Origin: Myxocyprinus asiaticus
Taxonomy: Eukaryota > Chordata > Actinopteri > Cypriniformes > Catostomidae
Assembly (NCBI RefSeq): GCF_019703515.2
Contig: NC_059351.1
Location: 17,076,001 to 17,140,000 of the forward strand
Reading direction: 5' to 3'
Length of the DNA: 64,000 bases
This document shows, piece by piece, positions 54,744-63,393 of this stretch. The notes under the pieces were generated by a model, which was given only the letters and a program-made list of their open reading frames with translations, searched no databases and was not told where the DNA came from. Each line of letters opens with the position of its first letter. The first letter of the stretch is position 1. Both the position numbers and the translations under genes were made by a program.

Positions 54744-56033
54744 TCAAGGGGCAGAGCCATGGAAGGCGGGGCCATGAGAGACTTGAGGGGCAACACCAGG
54801 GAACTTGGTTCCCGGAGAGTAGCCGACGGCTAAAAGGACCATGGTGGAGCTGGAGGTTCGGAGAACCAAGGTAGCACTCAAGTCTAGGAGGACCGAGAGC
54901 TCAGATGTGGCTATGACATGGCATGGAGTAGACTCAGGAGTGGCTGTGACGTGGCATGGAGCAGGCTCAGGCGTGGCTGTGACATGGCATGGAGCAGGCT
55001 CAGGCGTGGCTGTGACATGGCATGGAGCAGGCTCAGGCGTGGCTGTGACATGGCATGGAGCAGACTCAGGCTTGGCTGTGACACGGCATGGAGCAGGCTC
55101 AGGCTTGGCTGTGACATGGCATGGAGCAGGCTCAGGCATGGCTGTGACATGGCATGGAGCAGGCTCAGGCATGGCTGTGACATGGCATGGAGCAGGCTGA
55201 GGCATTGCTGTGACACGGCATGGAGCAGGCTGAGGCGTTGCTGTGACACGGCATGGAGCAGGCTCAGGCGTGGCTGTGACATGGCATGGAGCAGGCTCAG
55301 GCGTGGCTGTGACATGGCATGGAGCAGGCTCAGGCGTGGCTGTGACATGGCATGGAGCAGGCTCAGGCGTGGCTGTGACATGGCATGGAGCAGGCTCAGG
55401 CTTGGCTGTGACACGGCATGGAGCAGGCTCAGGCTTGGCTGTGACATGGCATGGAGCAGGCTCAGGCATGGCTGTGACATGGCATGGAGCAGGCTCAGGC
55501 ATGGCTGTGACATGGCATGGAGCAGGCTGAGGCGTTGCTGTGACATGGCATGGAGCAGGCTGAGGCATTGCTGTGTCATGGCCTGGAGCAGGCTGAGGCG
55601 TTGCTGTGACATGGCATGAAGCAGGCTGAGGCGTGGCTGTGACATGACATGAAGCAGGCTGAGGTGTGGCTGTGACATGGCATGGAGCAGACTCAGGATC
55701 CGGGGCAAAAGATGGCTCTAGCTCAGCAACCATGATGAGGAACTCTGGCTTGGCGGCCATAATGTGGAACTCTGGCTCGGCATCCGCCTCCCCCACGGTG
55801 AACGTGGAACCAATAATATGCAGGGCGAGGTCAATATATTGAGCCAGGCTGTGGGTACTCTGACCGCCTGGCATCAGCAAAAAGATAGACTCAATCAGTC
55901 CAAAACGAAAAATATCTTTGAGGGCAACCTCATTAAAGTCCACCTGGCATGCCATGGTGCAAAAGTCCTCCACGTAATCTTCCAGGGGACGATTCCCCTG
56001 ACATAGGCATAGGAGTTGAATTGCTGGGTTCAT
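54744..56033 (-). CDS. Gag-like protein with 11-residue repeats
   Basis: A 429-residue uninterrupted frame. Residues 1-110 look gag-like: MNPAIQLLCLCQGNRPLEDY, then FCTMACQVDFNEVALKDIF, a pattern seen in capsid regions of fish LTR elements. Next comes an acidic AEPEFHIMAAKPEFLIMV segment. Residues about 115-380 are some two dozen copies of PAPCHVTATPE, varying at positions 5 and 9-11 (R/H, T/M/K, E/Q). A short hydrophobic C-terminus follows. No zinc knuckle is seen. The repeats offer a cysteine every 11 residues. The ORF's survival may reflect the 33-bp period (no frame change on expansion) rather than selection. The function is unknown. Confidence 0.55.
   Translation of the reverse strand: MNPAIQLLCLCQGNRPLEDYVEDFCTMACQVDFNEVALKDIFRFGLIESIFLLMPGGQSTHSLAQYIDLALHIIGSTFTVGEADAEPEFHIMAAKPEFLIMVAELEPSFAPDPESAPCHVTATPQPASCHVTATPQPASCHVTATPQPAPGHDTAMPQPAPCHVTATPQPAPCHVTAMPEPAPCHVTAMPEPAPCHVTAKPEPAPCRVTAKPEPAPCHVTATPEPAPCHVTATPEPAPCHVTATPEPAPCHVTATPEPAPCRVTATPQPAPCRVTAMPQPAPCHVTAMPEPAPCHVTAMPEPAPCHVTAKPEPAPCRVTAKPESAPCHVTATPEPAPCHVTATPEPAPCHVTATPEPAPCHVTATPESTPCHVIATSELSVLLDLSATLVLRTSSSTMVLLAVGYSPGTKFPGVAPQVSHGPAFHGSAP
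54905..55695. repeat. 33-bp minisatellite with 330-bp higher-order repeat
   Basis: About 24 copies of a 33-bp unit containing 'gctgtgacatggcatggagc' and 'aggctcaggc'. The order of variant units (MPE, MPE, KPE, KPE, four TPE, TPQ, MPQ in the coded peptide) occurs twice, giving a ten-unit higher-order period. Because 33 is divisible by 3, several frames on both strands stay open; only the minus gag frame extends outside the array in a meaningful way. Confidence 0.93.
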
Positions 56034-57027
56034 TTCTGTCGATCAGGTATTCTGTAATGTTGTTGCTGACGCTGGCAGTTTATTTCCAATCATGATAACC
56101 AGAAACTATAACTATAAACATGAACAAAACATAAACATGAACGACTTGACTTGACTTGACTTGGAAACAACGTTACATTAACAAACACCTGACCATGGAC
56201 AATGGAAAACATGAGGGTTAAATACATGAACATGGGAGAACACATGACAAGGATAACCAATAAACACAAAGAACATCTAAACAAAATAAGACAATCAACA
56301 AATGAAAACAAGACACATGACCATGGAGGGAAACATTAAATCACATGACAAGGGAACCACATGACATGAAACAGGAACTAGAAATTTCAAAATAAAAGAC
56401 ATGAAAAACATGAACCAACAAAATGCACATGACATTAGTATTTTTTATTATTAATTTTTTTAATAACACTGCACCTTTAAAGTAAACATGAAACAACATC
56501 TGCAGCCCATTTTATCTCTGGAATGTGATGTTTTAGAGTCAAACTGGATATAAAAAAAATATATAAAAAAATTGGGTCAAGATAGGGTTGGATGATATAC
56601 CGTTAGAATGTGCACCTCATTCTATTAATGTACACGATACACATTCTGTCGGAGAAATGGAGAAGGAAGGCAGAGCGCTACAGGTGAATTCAATGGCATT
56701 CTTCTCGTGATCTAAATATGCTTCTCATCACACACAGGCATCTGTGTTTCACGTGATTGTCACGTGCACTGTCTCTGAAGCATTAAAGTGCACGCGAGTC
56801 CAGCAGGCTTCCAGATTGTGCTCCACAGACAGGGGAACGCAGAGTGTGTGATAAATCTCACTACTTAATACAGTTTCTCTCTATCGTGTCACAAACTTAA
56901 AAACTTGTGAGTTTTGAGTTTTATACCTTAAAGTGCTATGGAGGAAGTCATACTGTACATCTCAAACCGTGAGAGAGCCCGACATTCTAACCGACACTGA
57001 CGAGGAAAACAGCTAAAACAATGTGTC

Positions 57028-57446
57028 TGTCACGAACGCCGGTGAAGATTCCTCAATCAACCACCGGAGGTCTCACTCACCTGAATATTAACATTGAACT
57101 ACACTTCCCAAGTGCCCACATGCCTGGACTGATTACCCTACACCTGCCTCATATCACTCAGACTACTTAAGCCCCATGTGTGTGTTCATTCTTTGCGAAG
57201 TATTGTTTGCCCTGGCTACATTTCTGAGTGTTATTACTTACTCTGTTGATCTACCCGTGTTTGACTCTGCTTTGGATTTACCTTGTATGATTCTCTGCTG
57301 CCTGCCTATTATTGTGTTTGCCTAGACTATCTCTATTGCTGTTTTGCTGCCTGCCCCGATCCTTTGCCTGTTTGACTACGTTACTGCCCTGTCTCTGATG
57401 TTGTTGGTTGCCCTGGTTATTTTATGTTGTGTTAATAAACCGCACA
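57028..57446 (+). repeat. 5' LTR of the chromodomain gypsy element
   Basis: It starts TGTCACGAACGCCGG and ends near CCGCACA, with AATAAA at 57434-57439 close to the 3' end. The gag ATG overlaps or directly abuts the LTR end (57446-57448). The start TGTCACG resembles the solo LTR at 2933. Confidence 0.7.
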
Positions 57447-58440
57447 TGGATCCCACTCAGTCTGAGCCAGTGTTACAGAAGACTTCACCAACTACCGATC
57501 CAGCGGTCCTCATGCAACTGTCCAGTGAACTCTCTGCCCAAGCTAACCTACTGCCATCTCTCCAACAACAACTTTGTTGACTCACCACACTAACGGAAGA
57601 GTTAGTGAAATCCGTGCGGAGTCTCCATCAGCCCGCACCTGAATCCACTTCCACAATGCCTCAAGCGAGTCAGGTACCAGTCTCAATGCCTCATAGTACA
57701 GTGACTGCTAATCCATGTTTAGCCTTTCCAGAAAAATTTGATGGCACCCCAATCAAGTGTAAAGGCTTCCTTATGCAATGCTCTATGTTGCTGGCTCAAC
57801 AGCCCTCGTTATAGCTGTCTGATGATAGTAAGATCTCTCTTGTGTGTTCTCTGCTCACGGGTAAGGCGTTGGAATGGGCAACAGCTGTCTGGGCCAATCA
57901 AGGACTAAACCGCACCACTTTCAATGAATTTATTCAACATCTGAGAGAGATGTTCGAACATTCTGAGGGAGGAAGGAGTGCTGGTGAGCAACTGCTTGCG
58001 CTTCGTCAGGGTAGAAATACTGCAGCTGAACTCGCTCTGTCTTTTCGCACTCTCGCTGCGCAGACTGTGTGGGTGGAGGACACACTAAAACTGCTGTTTC
58101 GTCAAGGATTAAACATTGATGTGCAATCTTAGCTGGCCTGCCATGTTGAAGGCAGAACCCTGGACCAATTCATCGACCTCGCTATTCATATTGACAATCT
58201 CATTCACTCCAGGAGATCAAATCGATTTACCAGTCCTCTCACTCAAATGGATCAACCCAGTGATGTCGCTGAACCCATGCAGGTTGGTCGAACTCATCTC
58301 ACCACAGAGGAGCGTGAACACTGCATCAGGAACCATCTCTGTTTATATTGCGGCCAAACGGGACATTTAAGAGCTGACTGTCTGACACGACCCCCTCAAA
58401 CACACAATCACAGGGTAAGTGTGTTGATTCCCTCTATCCA
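57446..58440 (+). pseudogene. Chromodomain gypsy gag
   Basis: It starts MDPTQSEPVLQK. The capsid region has [20 protein letters not shown] and FNEFIQHLREMFEH, then EQLLALRQGRNTAAELALSF. The nucleocapsid carries one CCHC knuckle CLYCGQTGHLRADC near 58341. Three in-frame stops (about 57578, 57812, 58130) interrupt it. Gag builds the particle and binds the RNA. Confidence 0.87.
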
Positions 58441-58940
58441 AACCACTACTTGTATTGAAGTGCCAATAAAATTAACGTTCCTGTCAGATACCATCATCAC
58501 TAAAGCCTTGTTAGATTCGGGAGCAGCGGGCAACTTTATTGGCCCGACAGCATAAGATACCACTAATTTCTTGCAACTCTCCTTTGGCAGTGGCAGCGCT
58601 AGATGGGCATCCCCTGGGGACCGGCCAGGTTCTGTACACCACCACTGACCTCATTCTGCAAGTTGGAATTTTACACACTGAAACAACACGCCTCTTTGTC
58701 ATCCACTTTCCACACCACCCAGTTATCCTCGGCTTACCCTGGCTGCAGGACCATAACCCTGCAAATTTCATGCCGTGAGAAAAAGATCATGCGATGGGAT
58801 CCCAGGTGCTCGTCCAAGTGTCTCAAACCAATCATCCCTATGTCTGTGAGTACCAACGAGTCCAACATAGCACCACATATACCTTCTGAATATGCTGATT
58901 TGTTTGAAGCTTTCAATAAAACCAAAGCCTCGTAACTACC
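58441..58940 (+). pseudogene. Chromodomain gypsy protease
   Basis: The frame ending at 58555 has ALLDSGAAGNFIG, a retropepsin-type active site with D-S-G in place of the more usual D-T-G. After a frameshift near 58550 the domain continues in the 58539-58778 frame with FVIHFPHHPVILGLPWLQDH, including the I-L-G-x-x-W-L motif. A stop at about 58776 follows. Confidence 0.82.
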
Positions 58941-59693
58941 ACCGCATCGATCTAGTGACTGCGCCATTGATCTGTTACCTGGTACTTCACCTCCTAGAGG
59001 CAGAATCTTTGACCTGTCAGAACCTGAGTCTAAAGCCGTGAAATCGTACATTGAAGAAGAACTGGCCAAGGGTTTCATTCGTCCATCCACTTCACCAGCA
59101 GCAGCAGGATTCTTCTTCGTGGGAAAGAAGGATGGGGCCTTCATCCTTTTATTGATTATCATGATCTAAATGATATAATTGTTAAATTCAGATATCCCTT
59201 ACCCCTGGTCCCCGCAGCTTTGGAACAACTAAGAACTGCTAAGTTTTACACTAAGCTTGATCTACGTTTCGCATACAACCTCATTCGTATTCGAGAGGGG
59301 GATGAGTGGAAAATTGCCTTTTCTACCAGCAGCGGGCACTTTGAATATCTCGTTATGCCATTCGGACTGTCCAATAGTCCATCTGTGTTCCAGTCTTTCA
59401 TAAATGACGTATTCAGAGACATGCTTTACCAGGGCTTAATTGTATATATAGATGACATCCTGATTTATTCAGACACCCTGGAGGAACATATCAAGCAGGT
59501 CCGGGCAGTTCTGAAGCATCTCATAGAACACCAATTGTATGCCAAAGCAGAGAAATGTGAATTCCACCAAACTTCAATTTCCTTCTTCGGTTGTATCATC
59601 AGTCCAGAAGGGGTGTCTATGGATGAGGGCAAGGTAGGAGCAGTTCTAAACTGGCCTCAACCCACTACTGTAAAGGAACTACAACAATTCTAA
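58941..59693 (+). pseudogene. Chromodomain gypsy reverse transcriptase
   Basis: Fingers: LPPRGRIF-like remnants, [20 protein letters not shown] and FFVGKKDG near 59040-59130. Palm: [18 protein letters not shown] (catalytic Asp), [18 protein letters not shown] and [13 protein letters not shown] (catalytic Asp-Asp, near 59440). Thumb: [18 protein letters not shown] frameshift near 59135 and a TAA at about 59691 break it. The frame from 59220 is otherwise well preserved. Confidence 0.9.
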
Positions 59694-60437
59694 GGATTTG
59701 CAAATTTTTACAGAAGATTCATTCGAAACTTCAGCACTGTCGCCGCTCCACTCACCACCATGACAAAGGGAGTTAATACCAAGCTTCGCTGGTCTTCTGA
59801 CGCCATCCAAGCCATTAATGAATTGAAAAGTCGCTTCATTTCTGCTCCTATTCTGCATCATCCTGATCCCAACGTACCTTTCGTGGTTGAAGTAGATGCA
59901 TCAAACACTGGTATTGGCACTATCCTCTCTGAATGCCAAGGTAATCCTCCTAAGCTTTTCCCTTGTGTGTACTACTCACGTAAACCCTCCTCTGCTGAAC
60001 ATAAATATGATGTGGGCAATCGTGAACTGTTAGCCATGAAAGCAGCATTCGAAGAATGGCGACACTGGCTGGAGGGGGCCAGACATCCATTTCTGGTATT
60101 AACCGATCATCGCAACCTCGAATACTTGCACTCAACCAAAAGACTAAACCCCAGACAAGCCAGATGGGCACTATTTTTCACTCGTTTTAACTTTTTAATC
60201 ACTTATCATCCAGGATCAAAGAACATCAAAGCCGACTCACTATCCCGTCAATTTGACTCCACTCCTCAGAATCCCTCTCCAGAACCCATCATCTCATCGT
60301 CTCTGATCCTAGCTCTGGTCCAGTGGGACATCATGTCCAAAATCTCCCAGGCACATGCACAGAACCCGGCCCCTCCAGAATGTCCACCCAACCAAACGTT
60401 TGTGCTACCTACTCTACGAGCAAAGGTAATCCGCTAG
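59694..60437 (+). pseudogene. Chromodomain gypsy RNase H
   Basis: [13 protein letters not shown] ends the RT connection. RNase H follows with [18 protein letters not shown] (Asp), [20 protein letters not shown] (Glu), [20 protein letters not shown] (Asp) and [17 protein letters not shown]. All catalytic acids are visible. It terminates at a stop at about 60435. Confidence 0.9.
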
Positions 60438-61690
60438 GTGCACTCCTCCACAAGCTCTGGCCATCCAGGCATTACTACCACAGTACAATTGTTAAGAAAT
60501 CGGTTCTGGTGGGAGACATTACAGGCAGACACCAGTACATTCGTGAATGCTTGTCACACCTGCGCCACAGCAAAACCCCCCAGACAACTACCGGCAGGGT
60601 TGCTACAACCTCTACCTATTCCACAATGACCTTGGTCCCACATTGCCATTGATTTTGTCACTGATCTACCCATCTCCCAAGGTAACACCACCATATTAAC
60701 TGTCATTGATCGTTTTCTAAGGCATGTCGACTAATACCCCTGCTAAGCTCCCATGAGCCTTTGAAACTGCAGAACATCTTTTCCATTATGTGTTCCGCTG
60801 CTATGGTCTTCCTGAAGACATTGTCTCTGACCGGGGCCCTCAGTTTACATCAAGGGTTTGGACAGCTTTCTTTCGATTACTTAATGTCAATATAAATCTC
60901 ACTTCTGGTTATCACCCCCAGTCTAATGGCCAGACAGAACATCTGAATCAAGAACTCACCAAATTTCTTTGCATGTACTGTCAACAGAATCAAGCCGACT
61001 GGAGCCGCTTTCTTCCCTGGGCAGAATATGCGCAGAACTCAATCCTCAAACCCTCCACAAAATTGACACCCTTTCACTGTGTTCTGGGGTTCCAACCCCC
61101 TCTATTTCCATGGTCTGGTGAACCGTCTGTTGTACCTGCTGTTAACGACTGGTTTCAGCATAGTGAGGCTGTTTGGGATCAAGCTCATGTCCATCTACAG
61201 CATGCCATCAACAGGGGAAAGGAACAAGCAGACTGCCATCGTCGTCCCAGTCCCAACTACATGCCAGGACAGTGGGTGTGGCTTTCAACCCGGGACCTTC
61301 GTCTCCATCTACCTTGCAAGAAGCTCAGTCCAAGGTATGTGGGTCCATTCAAAATCCTAAAACAAATCAATCCTGTGTCATATCACCTCCAATTACCTGC
61401 TAATTATCATATTTCTCCCACTTTTCATGTCTCTCTGCTGAAACCTGCCGGTGGTCCGAGGGTGGAGGAGGAAGGCGGTGATGCAGGCCCCTCACCCATG
61501 ATCGTGGATGGGGAGGAGGCATTCCTAGTATGAGATCTGCTAGATTCCAGACGTCGGGAAAGCCAGATCCAATATCTGGTAGATTGGGAGGGGTACGGTC
61601 CGGAGGAGAGGTCCTGGGTCAAGGTGGATGATATCCTCGACCCCAATTTCATCACAGAAGTTCATAGGATTCACCTGGAGAAATGTCCTA
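60438..61690 (+). pseudogene. Chromodomain gypsy integrase with chromodomain
   Basis: The HHCC region has [13 protein letters not shown] and [10 protein letters not shown] (60450-60600). Catalytic core: [11 protein letters not shown] (first Asp), [16 protein letters not shown] (second Asp) and [16 protein letters not shown] (Glu). The C-terminal GPF module is [20 protein letters not shown], then [12 protein letters not shown]. After a TGA at 61531-61533 a chromodomain follows ([30 protein letters not shown]), which in related elements steers insertion to particular chromatin. Stops and frameshifts near 60630 and 60750 break it. Confidence 0.9.
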
Positions 61691-62261
61691 ATGCATTATT
61701 TCCTTTGTTGCATTGCTTTCAGAAGATGTCGAGTTTCTTGAGGAAAGTTTTATAATAATACTAGTCAACAACATTAGACTGAAATGTGAAATTTTGAGGA
61801 AGTAGTTTTCATTTATAAAGTATTTAATTAAATGACTGGATTTTCAAATATAGGCATTACAATATGGTTATTTAATATAAAAACACATTTTATTAGATTA
61901 TTTTTATTTTTTATGTAACTATATTGTGATATATTTAGTTATCATGATATAAAATTAGTGATATCGTGATATAAGATTTTGGTCATATCGCCCACCCCTA
62001 GGTCAAGACATGATTCTATATCCATCAAGGGAACTATTGGATTGTAAAAAGTAAGTGTTCAAAAACAGAATGTGGTGGTTTGAGGGGAGGGGCTAAAAAA
62101 ATAAGAGGGCTTGGTGACATCAGCCTAAAAATAATTCAGAGGTGGAGCATGTTATCACAAATGTTTGTTATTACGTGTATGATAAATCTTCCACTGTAAG
62201 ACAAGGAACATCTATTTAAACAATTAAATGGAAAATGTAAGCAATAAAAAGAAAACCTAAC

Positions 62262-62432
62262 TCTACTAGTATCCATGTGTGGTCTTGACGTGTAAGAGGA
62301 GGTAGTGATACTGAAGGTCTGAGGAACCAAATACTCCTCAGCATCCATCAGATCTTCCAGCTCCTCCTCATCTAGAAGATTCTGGAAGAACTTGCTGTGG
62401 TTGGGACTGGGCAGCATCATGTGATCATCCCC
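62262..62432 (-). CDS. erbb4: erbb4 exon: start of cytoplasmic tail
   Basis: A 171-bp, 57-codon phase-0 exon, with acceptor TTTTGTCTCAG before GGGGAT and donor GTTAGG at 62256-62261 (minus strand). It encodes [20 protein letters not shown], then [18 protein letters not shown] and [13 protein letters not shown]. The DAEEYLVPQ block is shared with ErbB4 orthologues, and its tyrosine is a candidate phosphosite just after the kinase domain. In mammals the isoform-specific CYT-1 exon would follow this one. Here the phase allows direct joining to the exon at 53284. Confidence 0.95.
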
Positions 62433-62548
62433 CTGAGACAAAAATGACACCATCACTCACTGCAATCACCTTGAGTTTAATGTGTGGTGTAGGACAAAAT
62501 TATTAAATTTCAAGGTGAGATGTAATACAAAAATAACAGTATTCTCAC
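62433..62548 (-). other. erbb4: erbb4 short intron (116 bp)
   Basis: Donor GTGAGAAT at 62541-62548 and acceptor TTTTGTCTCAG at 62433 (minus strand). Phase 0. No repeats. Confidence 0.9.
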
Positions 62549-62646
62549 CTGTATGACCAGGTATCTCTGAGGGTCTCTCGCCATTCGGCTGAACTCTGCA
62601 GCGAGTTCTTTAAATCTAGGCCGACTATCAGCATCAATCATCCAGC
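62549..62646 (-). CDS. erbb4: erbb4 exon: end of the kinase domain
   Basis: A 98-bp exon with acceptor CTCTCCTCCAG at 62647 and donor GTGAGA (minus strand). It begins with the last two bases of a split codon (Cys by family comparison) and encodes [20 protein letters not shown] followed by [12 protein letters not shown]. These are the last helices of the tyrosine-kinase C-lobe, nearly identical to other vertebrate ErbB4 proteins. The R-P-x-F-K-E-L-A motif is standard for kinase subdomain XI. Upstream exons lie beyond the right edge of the window or are not recognisable in it. Confidence 0.95.
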
Positions 62647-62706
62647 CTGGAGGAGAGACAGAGTAAGAAATGCCAGTTACAAAACACACTGAATTTTATG
62701 GTGTAT

Positions 62707-63393
62707 TTAAAGGGATAGCTGACCCAAAATTTTAAATTCTCTTTTTATTTTCTCACCCTCATGCCATCCCAATTGTGTGACTGTCTTTCTTCTGCTGAAC
62801 ACAAACAAAGATATTTAATGAATATCTCAGCTCTGTTGGTCCTCACAATGCAAGTAAATGGGTACCAAAATTTTGGAGCTACAAAAAACACATGAAGGCA
62901 GCATAAAAGTGCTCTAAAAGATTCCTGTGGTTAAATCTATGTCTTTGGAAGCGTTGTGATAGGTTTGGGTGAGAAACAGATCAATATTTACCTCCTCTTG
63001 TACTATAAATTGTCCCTGCCCAGTAGGTGGTGATATGCACGATGAAAGCGCCAAAAACAAAAGAAGAATGTGAAAGTGAAAGTGGAGATTGGTAGTAAAG
63101 GAGGACTTAAATATTGATCTGTTTCTTACCCACACCATTATATAACTTCTGAAGATATGGATTTAACCACTGGAGTCTTATGGATCACTTTTATGCTGCC
63201 TTTATATGTTTACTGGAGCTTCAAAGTTCTGGCCAACATTCACTTGCATTGTGAGGTCCTACAGTACAGAGCTGAGATATTCTTCTAAAAATCTTCGTTT
63301 GTGTTTAGCAGAAGAAAGAACATCATACAAATCTGGGATGGCATGAGTAAATGGTGAGAACATTTTAAATTTTTTGGTGAACAATCCCTTTCA
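62707..63393. mobile_element. Foldback DNA element, well-preserved copy
   Basis: The left arm (62707-63000) and right arm (63070-63393) are reverse complements: 'ctcaccctcatgccatccc' against 'gggatggcatgag', 'tctcagctctgttggtcctc' against 'gaggtcctacag', and 'gggtgagaaacagatcaata' against 'tattgatctgtttcttaccc'. The centre (63000-63070) is short. Same family as 824-4086. It lies in the erbb4 intron upstream of the 62549 exon. Confidence 0.85.

Larger units (their letters stand above)
54213..56434 (-). mobile_element. Gag-only LTR retrotransposon with coding minisatellite
   Basis: LTR-like direct repeats lie at about 54213-54561 and 56073-56434. They are about 90% identical by eye and share 'caaggataaccaataaacac' and 'gggaaccacatgacatgaaa'. 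On the minus strand they begin TGTCATGTG. A polypurine tract (complement of 'atcccccccac', 54562 on) adjoins the left LTR, so the left copy is the 3' LTR. The only ORF is a 429-codon gag-like frame (54744-56033); no protease, RT or integrase is present. The outer boundary near 56053-56073 is uncertain, and I could not find a matching target duplication. It is presumably mobilised in trans by an autonomous relative. Confidence 0.78.
57028..61690 (+). mobile_element. Chromodomain Ty3/gypsy (chromovirus, sushi-like), 3' LTR missing
   Basis: A 5' LTR is followed at once by gag, protease, RT, RNase H, integrase and a C-terminal chromodomain. Homology ends just after the chromodomain at about 61690, and no second LTR is found before the hAT end. 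Stops at about 57578, 57812, 58130, 58776, 59691, 60435 and 61531, plus frameshifts, show a long-dead copy. Chromodomain, order of domains and gag immediately after the LTR fit the vertebrate sushi-type chromoviruses. Confidence 0.87.
56583..62000. mobile_element. hAT-superfamily element carrying a nested gypsy element
   Basis: The ends are TAGGGTTGGATGATATACC at the left and, inverted, TAGGGGTGGGCGATATGACC at the right. A perfect 8-bp target duplication GGTCAAGA lies at 56575-56582 and 62001-62008. Subterminal DNA has 'gatatcgtgatata'-type AT palindromes. Only 56583-57027 and about 61691-62000 belong to the hAT element itself (about 755 bp), with no transposase, so it was a short non-autonomous copy. 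The rest is the inserted chromodomain gypsy. Its start TAGGGTTG is shared with the hAT at 1935-3949. Confidence 0.9.
53588..62261 (-). other. erbb4: erbb4 intron enlarged by two transposon nests
   Basis: An 8,674-bp phase-0 intron holding the gag-only LTR element (54213-56434) and a hAT element with a chromodomain gypsy inside (56583-62000). Together they are about 88% of its length. The remaining pieces 53588-54212, 56435-56582 and 62009-62261 contain no sequence I can read as the short PPxY-containing alternative exon that mammals have here. Confidence 0.85.

Noticed and set aside
54905..55695. Regular repeats resembling a CRISPR array
   Set aside because: The 33-bp units are directly adjacent with no unique spacers, in an animal genome, inside an LTR element.
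54911..55708. Long ORFs on both strands across the minisatellite (e.g. minus 265 codons, plus 233 codons)
   Set aside because: They exist only because the 33-bp unit is divisible by three and lacks stops in several frames. Only the minus frame 54744-56033 extends into unique gag-like sequence.
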